In this document: in pieces, positions 58,284-64,000 of the stretch
Numbering within the stretch: the stretch's first letter is position 1
How the letters are laid out: each line of letters begins with the position of its first letter
Source of the DNA: Oreohelix idahoensis
Lineage: Eukaryota > Mollusca > Gastropoda > Stylommatophora > Oreohelicidae
NCBI GenBank assembly: GCA_024509875.1
Contig: JAMPIV010018971.1
Coordinates: 522,501 to 586,500, forward strand
Direction of reading: 5' to 3'
DNA length: 64,000 nt
Made by a program: the position numbers and the translations under genes
The notes under the pieces: model-generated
Databases searched by the model: none
What the model was told of the DNA's origin: nothing
Seen by the model: only the letters and a program-made list of their open reading frames with translations

Positions 58284-59584
58284 AATAACAGCTGAACTAA
58301 TGTCTTCTCGTGCGTTAAATTGAACGCGGCTGAAACGTTTGAATGAAAAAATGGAAAGGTTAAGTAGGAAAAAAGGAAGGAAAAAAAAGACCATTTAGAG
58401 ATCTAAGGAAATCATCGGGATATTTCGGAAGGATATTATTCAGCTGAGCTGAAAGCATAGAGTTCCTGCTTTAGAACTGCAAGGGCGTTCGATTTTACGC
58501 GCTGAGGGTAAATGAAACTGTTCACAGAGAAGTTCATTGGTGTCCTAACACCACTTTTCCCTTTTTTCCCCCTCCTGTTTTTTTAACAATTGATTTCTGA
58601 GTCTGCGAGAGGCACGATACACACACCCTGACAGCGTTAAACCATTGTGTAGCCGCTTGTCCATCTGAAGCTCATCTCTCGCCGTAAATGAAGTCTGGAA
58701 GAGTTTGTGCAATAAGTGTCCCTATGTTTGGATTGAATGCTTAAAGTTTGCTCCAAATAGATGGAAACACTGCCATCTCAATCTTCGTTTTTTTTTTTTG
58801 CGCTTGGATTATTTATATTTTTTACTTCTCGTAGCTCAACATGCACGCTTTATCGAACAATATCCGACTAGCTTTATAAACAAACACTTCATATTTTTCA
58901 TAAATTTATGTTTTTAGTATTTACGCCATTTCCAGCCCAATACGACAAACCAGGGTATTAGACGCACCCATAATTATCCTTCTATTGCACATAACATAAA
59001 ACTGTGAATTCTTTTTTATTTTAAGCGTTTTATTACACGTAATAGTGTATATTCCCGTCATAAGACGGGAATTAAATTCAAAAGCACAAAATACCTAACG
59101 CCAACAAAAGTATTACGAAAAGAAAAACACTTTGCATCACCACAGTATACGAACTACGTAGCAGCAGCGAGGATCCCAATATGTGTATACGACATCACAC
59201 ATTCTATAAATATTTTTGTGCACACCTTCATTTGCGCATTCTTCTTTGGTAAATGTTACTATTTTCGGGAGAGTACATATAAGGGAAACAATACAATTAA
59301 AGTCTTAACTTTCAACCAAAGTTGCTTCCCCTAGCGTTATGTACTGACAGAAAAAGCTGGGATTTTATATTTACAAGTATGGTTGGTTTATAATACCAAA
59401 TAAGGCGACTAATATAGGGTTGTGCATGGGGGCTGGCAATCTCATCATGCAAAACAAATTGCTATAGAAACCACACCTAAAAGGGTATATGAGTGCTTTG
59501 TGCATTCTTCCTGCTAGGATGCTAGCAGCAGCAGCCGTGGCTCCATGCTACAAAGAGAACGAACAGGAAAATGATTATGGAACA
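58284..59584. other. Unassigned DNA
   Basis: AT-rich, short frames only, no element recognised. Confidence 0.35.
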
Positions 59585-60942
59585 CACTCTAATAAACTTT
59601 TACTTTGTCATACTCTATTACCTGTACTCAGTCACATTCTATTACACCTTTACTCAGCCACATTCTATTACACCTTTACCGAGTCACACTCTAACATACT
59701 TTTACCGAGTCACACTCTAACACACCTTTACTGAGTCACACTCTAACATACCTTTAACCAGTCACACTTGAGCACACCTTCACTCAGTCACACTCAACAC
59801 ACCTTTACCGAGTGACACTCTGACACATCTTTACCGAGTCACACTCTAATAAGCCTGTACAAAGGCACACTCTAACACACCTTCACCGAGTCACACTCTA
59901 ACACACCTTTACCGAGTCACACTCTAACACACCTTTACCAAGGAATACTCTAAGACACCTTTATCGAGTCGTACCTTAACGGACCTTTACCTAGTTACAC
60001 TCTAATACAAATTTACCGAGTCACACTCTAACACACATTTACCGAGTTACACTTTAACATACCTTTACAAAGTCACTCTCTAACATACCTTTACCAAGTT
60101 ACACTTTAAACGCCTTTACCGATTCACACATTAACACACCGTTACCGAGTTACACTTTAACACACTTCTACCGGGTCACACTCTAATACACCTTTACCGA
60201 GTCATACTTTAACTCACGTTTACCGAGTTACACTTTAACACACATTTACCGAGTCACACGCTAACACATCTTTACCGAGTAACACTTTAACAAACTTTTA
60301 CCGAGTCACACTCTAACACACCTTTACTGAGTCACACTCTAATACACATTTACCGAGTCACATTTTAACACACCTTTACTGACTCACACTCTAATATACC
60401 TTTACCGACTCACACTTTAACACACCTGTACCGAGTCACACTTTAACACGACTTTACCGAGTCACCATCTAATACACCTTTACCGAGTCACACTTTACCA
60501 CACCTTTACCGAGACACACTCTAATACACCTTTACTGAGGTACACTTTAACACACCTTTACCGAGTAACACTCTAATACACGTTTACCGAGTCACACTTT
60601 ACCACACATTTACCGAGTCACACTCGAATACACATTTCCCGAGTCACAATTTAACACACCTTTTCCGGGTTACACTTTAGCACACCTTTACCGACTCACA
60701 CTTTACCACACATTTACCGTGTCACACTCTAATACTCCTTTACCGTGTCACTAACACACCTTTACCGAGTTACATTTTAGCACACCTTTACCGAGTCACA
60801 CTCTAATACACCTTTACCGAGTCACACTTTAACACACCTTTACCGAGTTGCACTTTAACACACATTTACCGAGTCACACTCTAACACATCTTTACAGAGT
60901 TACACTTTAACACACCTTTACAGAGTCACACTCTAACACACA
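59585..60942 (+). repeat. 26-bp satellite array (left part)
   Basis: Unit near ACACCTTTACCGAGTCACAC followed by TCTAAC. About 52 units with moderate divergence (for example GAGTTACACTTTAA variants). It resumes at 63871 after the LTR element, so the element landed in a pre-existing array. Confidence 0.93.
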
Positions 60943-61581
60943 TGAGATGGGGCCGTAAAGACATCCCAGACGCCCCTTCATGTTCAAGGCACATTTATCG
61001 CCCATATATTTTCGATGTGCGCGCAGCCCGCTGGGATGTGAAAAGTGATAGAAGATATATTAGTTTAGGCCACAATAAAGCTTAAACTAAAATGGTGTTA
61101 TATTTGATGGTCGTGTGTTATAATTGATAGTTGTGGGCCATATTTGTGTTTTCATGCCTAATAGAGCAATAAAGGCGAGTGTTATTTGTGTGGCGCAATT
61201 ACTACGCGCCGCGCAGTAAGTTGAGTGATTCGCTCGAGGACTTATATAAAGAGATAGCGAGCGGCAAACAGGCCAATTTGAAGATTCAGACGAGACGAGA
61301 GAGAAACGAAGTTAGGTTAGCCCTGTGTCGGTAGAAGAGGAACAGAGACATGACACGATTAGCAACTGAGCACTAGCTGGGTGTTTGTTTGGTGTTTTGT
61401 TTGTTGGTTTATTTGTTTAATGTTTGCTTCAGTGTGCTCTTAGTCACTGAATGGGTTGTAAAAATAAATACAGCCCCTGCCTTAAGAATCAGAGTTTTAT
61501 TGTTGAATCGGGTCGGTTGCGAGTGTGCAAGAGAGTGATCAAATATCACAACATCATCATCATCTCGCCCACCCTATCACA
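60943..61581 (+). repeat. 5' LTR of pol-less element copy 1
   Basis: 639 bp, TGAGATGGGGCCGTAAAG to CCTATCACA, with the GATCAAATA...CATCATCAT end shared with the other LTR. Contains a TATA box at 61243 and AATAAA-like signals (61072, 61168). Confidence 0.92.
61243..61250 (+). promoter_or_regulatory. LTR TATA box
   Basis: TATATAAA downstream of a GC-rich stretch (GCGCCGCGCAGTAAG). Likely core promoter of the element; the same site is at 63532-63539 in the other LTR. Confidence 0.65.
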
Positions 61582-61583
61582 AT

Positions 61584-61602
61584 TGGCGTCGTCGGCAGGA
61601 TC
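61584..61602 (+). promoter_or_regulatory. Primer-binding site, tRNA-Ser-like
   Basis: TGGCGTCGTCGGCAGGATC, 2 nt after the LTR end CACA. It resembles the complement of the 3' end of metazoan serine tRNAs as I know them, with one or two differences. Confidence 0.65.
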
Positions 61603-61682
61603 AGGCAGACAGTGACACTGAGCAAACAGCAAACGAGCAAATATAATAGTGTAAACACCCAGCAGTGCGGTCTTGCAGCAAG

Positions 61683-62030
61683 ATGGCTTCGATCAATGCG
61701 CCTGTGAAGGTAGTATACGTGGAAGTGCCAGAGGTAAGGCTATTTGATGGAAAGGCAAATCCCACTTGGCAAGAATTTGTGGAAGATGTAGAGGCCGTGT
61801 GGAAGATGGCGCCCTTTTGCGCAGAAGTCAAGGTAGACGTGATCTGGAACAACGTTACACCAGTGGTCTCTAGGGAATAACGGATACGTGGCGGAGCCAA
61901 GGCCAGCCCTGAGCAGTTACTCAAGATAGTAGAAGAAGCCTACAGCGAGCAACCACCAGTCAGTGAGATGACCAGGAATTTCCAGGCCGTGAGTCAGGGA
62001 CCTTGGGAATATGCTGTTTTATGGGAAGGT
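61683..62030 (+). pseudogene. gag: gag 5' part (capsid-like), with an in-frame stop
   Basis: ATG at 61683 gives 'MASINAPVKVVYVEVPEVRL' and a capsid-like N-terminal region up to a TAA at 61878-61880. The same frame continues with 'ASPEQLLKIVEEAYSEQPPV' and 'SEMTRNFQAVSQGPWEYAV', the kind of helical C-terminal capsid sequence seen in gypsy/Arc-like Gag. It then meets the downstream frame at a run of five A (62031-62035), where a one-base shift separates the two. Copy 2 has a homologous stretch at 21378-22250. Expected role is particle assembly; this copy is broken. Confidence 0.75.
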
Positions 62031-62032
62031 AA

Positions 62033-63178
62033 AAACCCGATACACTGGTGCAGGTAGCCAGTGTAGAAGCTCACAATGAAGAGGAGGCACTCAGAGCAGA
62101 ATTATCCCTCCTAAAGTCCCAGATAGCACAGATGTCAGAGACCAGTTCGCCAGCAGAAGAGGAGGTGCAAAGAGAGAAAGAACCAGACCAACCGCGAGAA
62201 CAGCCAAAGCCCGACGAGGGGGTGCGTGTTCTTGTATGTGAGAGTCAGGCTGTTGTCAGCGAAAGCAGTGAGCTGACAGTACCAACGAACGCAGTTGCAC
62301 CGACAAGGCGAAAAGGGGTTTGCAAGTGGTACAGTGTCCACAGGGGATGGGGGTTTATCACGCCAGATGATGGAGGTATTGATGTATTCATACATCAGAC
62401 CAAGATCTTCAGAAAGGGATTCAGGAGTCTGGCGAGAAATGAGAGAGTGGAATTTGACAGCAAACCATCTGTCCAAGGCATGGAAGCAGTCTATGTGTGC
62501 GGCATTGGCGGTCAAGAATGCAAAGGAAGTAGGAGGCGACCCATGGCACAGAGAAAGCCTACCTGGTTGAGGTGCTATAATTGTGGGGAGTTCTCAGGCC
62601 ACATGGCAGCCAAATGCCCTCAAGGGCCTCTTCCAAAACGATGTTTCAGATGCAAGTCAACTGAACATTTGATAGCCACCCGTCACTCAAGGATCTCTTT
62701 CCCGAGACGAACTGCCACAACCAGGTTGCCTACAGTATGTAAACCAAGAGATGGCCGTGACAACTGTCACCCTAAGGGAACCGAGAACATTGGTCGTCGT
62801 CTAGTGGAGGAAACCCGTCCTAAGCAGATAGGAGGGGGCGCACATCACGTTTCAGAAGAGGAAACTCATCTAAAGCAGATTGTGGGGAACGTAAGCCACC
62901 GTCCACACAAAATGAGTGTAAAACACGTGAAGAGCAATCCCCCCACAGGGTCGACAGCTGCATGCACTGACAGGCAGATGTCACGGGCTGGCAGCGACGC
63001 GGCACAGGTGGGCGAGTCTTCTAGACCACAGCGGCTGCCAGCCCGACAACGTACAACTGGGGACATAACGACCAAGAGGTCCCCAGCCGGGTTGTACCTA
63101 TTCCAGAAGCTCAGTCCAAAGCATCGCCGCTCAGAAAGAGTCATGCGCAGCACCAACGATCTGAGAGGTTACAATTGA
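62033..63178 (+). CDS. gag: gag 3' part: LIN28-like cold-shock domain with two zinc knuckles
   Basis: The open frame starts after a TAA at 62030-62032; the first in-frame ATG is at 62132. Counting codon 1 at 62048: a coiled-coil-like stretch (5-30, 'EEEALRAELSLLKSQIAQM'), an acidic/proline linker (31-87), a cold-shock domain (about 88-156) with RNP1 'RGWGFI' and RNP2 'VFIHQ' (113-117), then 'FRKGFRSLARNERVEF'. The linker 'GGQECKGSRRRP' (154-165) leads to knuckle 1 CYNCGEFSGHMAAKC (176-190, C-x2-C-x5-H-x4-C). Knuckle 2 starts CFRCKSTEHLIAT (199-211) but has Arg at 212 where Cys is expected. Next come two 'EETxxKQIGG'-type blocks, and the last 30 residues are basic ('KLSPKHRRSERVMRST'). The arrangement is that of LIN28, a host RNA-binding protein that binds let-7 precursors through exactly these two modules. 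In this setting it most likely acts as nucleocapsid, packaging element RNA; that role is inferred. Confidence 0.82.
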   Translation, partial: KPDTLVQVASVEAHNEEEALRAELSLLKSQIAQMSETSSPAEEEVQREKEPDQPREQPKPDEGVRVLVCESQAVVSESSELTVPTNAVAPTRRKGVCKWYSVHRGWGFITPDDGGIDVFIHQTKIFRKGFRSLARNERVEFDSKPSVQGMEAVYVCGIGGQECKGSRRRPMAQRKPTWLRCYNCGEFSGHMAAKCPQGPLPKRCFRCKSTEHLIATRHSRISFPRRTATTRLPTVCKPRDGRDNCHPKGTENIGRRLVEETRPKQIGGGAHHVSEEETHLKQIVGNVSHRPHKMSVKHVKSNPPTGSTAACTDRQMSRAGSDAAQVGESSRPQRLPARQRTTGDITTKRSPAGLYLFQKLSPKHRRSERVMRSTNDLRGYN

Positions 63179-63219
63179 AGCGCCAGAGGTAGTGATGTTG
63201 TCGGGACGACAACAAAATC
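63080..63219 (+). other. Remnant of pol 3' terminus
   Basis: In the +1 neighbouring frame the DNA reads 'VVPIPEAQSKASPLRKS' and 'HQRSERLQLKRQR', and in the gag frame 'RRSERVMRST'. Such Arg/Ser-rich ends just before the 3' LTR are typical of the last part of gypsy integrases. This suggests that pol was removed by an internal deletion joining gag to the very end of pol. Confidence 0.35.
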
Positions 63220-63231
63220 AGGAGGGAGATA
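63220..63231 (+). promoter_or_regulatory. Polypurine tract
   Basis: AGGAGGGAGATATG immediately before the 3' LTR. Confidence 0.75.
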
Positions 63232-63870
63232 TGTGATGAGGCCGTAAAGACACCCCAGACGCCCCTTCATGTTCAAGGCACATTTATCGCCCATATATTT
63301 TCGATGTGCGCGCAGCCCGCTGGGATGTGAAAAGTGATAGAAGATATATTAGTTTAGGCCACAATAAAGCCTAACCTATAATAGTGTTATATTTGACGGT
63401 CGTGTGTTATAATTGATAGTTGTGGGCCATATTTGTGTTTTCATGCCTAATAGAGCAATAAAGGCGAGTGTTATTTGCGTGGCGCAATTACTACGCGCCG
63501 CGCAGTAAGTTGAGTGATTCGCTCGAGGGCTTATATAAAGAGATAGCGAGCGGCAAACATGCCAATTTGAAGATTCAGACGAGACGAGAGAGAAACGAAG
63601 TTAGGCTAGCCCTGTGTCGGTAGAAGAGGAACAGAGACATGACACGATTAGCAACTGAGCACTAGCTGGGTGTTTGTTTGGTGTTTTGTTTGTTGGTTTA
63701 TTTGTTTAATGTTTGCTTCAGTGTGCTCTTAGTCACTGAATGGGTTGTAAAAATAAATACAGCCCCTGCCTTAAGAATCAGAGTTTTATTGTTGAATCGG
63801 GTCGGTTGCGAGTGTGCAAGAGAGTGATCAAATATAACAACATCATCATCATCTCGCCCATCCTATCACA
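63232..63870 (+). repeat. 3' LTR of pol-less element copy 1
   Basis: 639 bp, TGTGATGAGGCCGTAAAG to CCTATCACA; TATATAAA at 63532-63539. Confidence 0.92.
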
Positions 63871-64000
63871 CCCCTTTACAGAGTTACACTGTAAACACTT
63901 TTACCGAGTCACACTCGAAAACACCTTTACCGAGTCACATTCTAACACACCTTTACCGAGTTACACTTTAACGCACCTTTACTGAGTCATATTTTCCTAT
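63871..64000 (+). repeat. 26-bp satellite array (right part)
   Basis: Continuation of the array seen at 59585-60942, running off the right edge. Confidence 0.9.

Larger units (their letters stand above)
60943..63870 (+). mobile_element. Pol-less LTR retrotransposon with LIN28-like gag (copy 1)
   Basis: 2928 bp. Two 639-bp LTRs (60943-61581, 63232-63870), TG...CA ends, differing at few positions, so a young insertion. The internal region is only 1650 bp: a tRNA-Ser-like primer site, gag, a short basic terminus resembling the end of a gypsy pol, and a polypurine tract. There is no protease, RT, RNase H or integrase, so it must rely on another element. Inserted in the 26-bp satellite; clean target duplication not resolved because the flanks are repetitive (ACACA left, CCCCT right). 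Confidence 0.9.

Noticed and set aside
59585..60942. CRISPR-like array
   Set aside because: Units are directly tandem 26-mers without unique spacers, in eukaryotic repeat DNA.
62048..63178. Host lin-28 gene or processed lin-28 copy
   Set aside because: It lies inside an LTR-bounded element after a capsid-like region, has a homologue inside a second LTR element, and carries a non-LIN28 tail and knuckle spacing.

Overview
The window reads as repeat-dense, gene-poor metazoan nuclear DNA. I infer a lophotrochozoan, most likely a mollusc, from the mix of element types: RTE-like LINEs with simple-repeat tails, tRNA-derived SINEs, a Gmr1-like Ty3/gypsy element with 2.4-kb LTRs, and long trinucleotide arrays. 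That placement is family-level inference only. I found no convincing host gene, no rRNA and no free-standing tRNA gene. Almost everything I can name is a transposable element or tandem repeat, and most coding pieces are broken.

Layout. 1-6.2 kb: LINE reverse-transcriptase pieces (minus strand), a tRNA-SINE and unassigned AT-rich DNA. 6225-15741: one 9.5-kb Ty3/gypsy element on the minus strand, two near-identical LTRs around gag-protease-integrase(N) and integrase(C)-RT-RNase H, i.e. integrase before RT (Gmr1-like order), with the integrase core missing. 17959-24967: an LTR element (minus strand) with no pol, whose gag carries a cold-shock domain plus two CCHC knuckles. 25-30 kb: odd low-complexity DNA, including a near-pure G tract and a G-poor, CpG-retaining stretch. 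30041-30623: a Tc1/mariner deletion derivative with 54-bp inverted ends. 34.9-35.2 kb: a hAT MITE. 38.3-43.5 kb: one RTE-like LINE split by at least three later insertions, one a 2.3-kb solo LTR with a perfect 5-bp target duplication. 44-46.8 kb: LINE 3' ends next to (GAT)n arrays, and a 42-copy 17-bp minisatellite. 47-51.7 kb: SINEs, a 34-bp minisatellite and another RTE-like fragment. 52-58 kb: a 40-bp repeat, a 1.2-kb (ATC)n array, more LINE 3' ends and a 15-bp repeat. 59.6-64 kb: a 26-bp satellite interrupted by a second pol-less LTR element (60943-63870).

The most interesting signal is that the two pol-less LTR elements (17959-24967 and 60943-63870) encode a gag whose nucleocapsid part looks like the host RNA-binding protein LIN28: cold-shock domain, a GG-x2-C-x-GS-x-RRP linker, then two CCHC zinc knuckles in the same order. 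The two elements have different LTRs but homologous gag, so this module seems to belong to a family of gag-only, non-autonomous retrotransposons. The second strong signal is the conversion of LINE 3' ends into tandem repeats, shown most clearly at 46031-46994, where the terminal 17 bp of a LINE has become exactly 42 tandem units still followed by the LINE's GAA tail.
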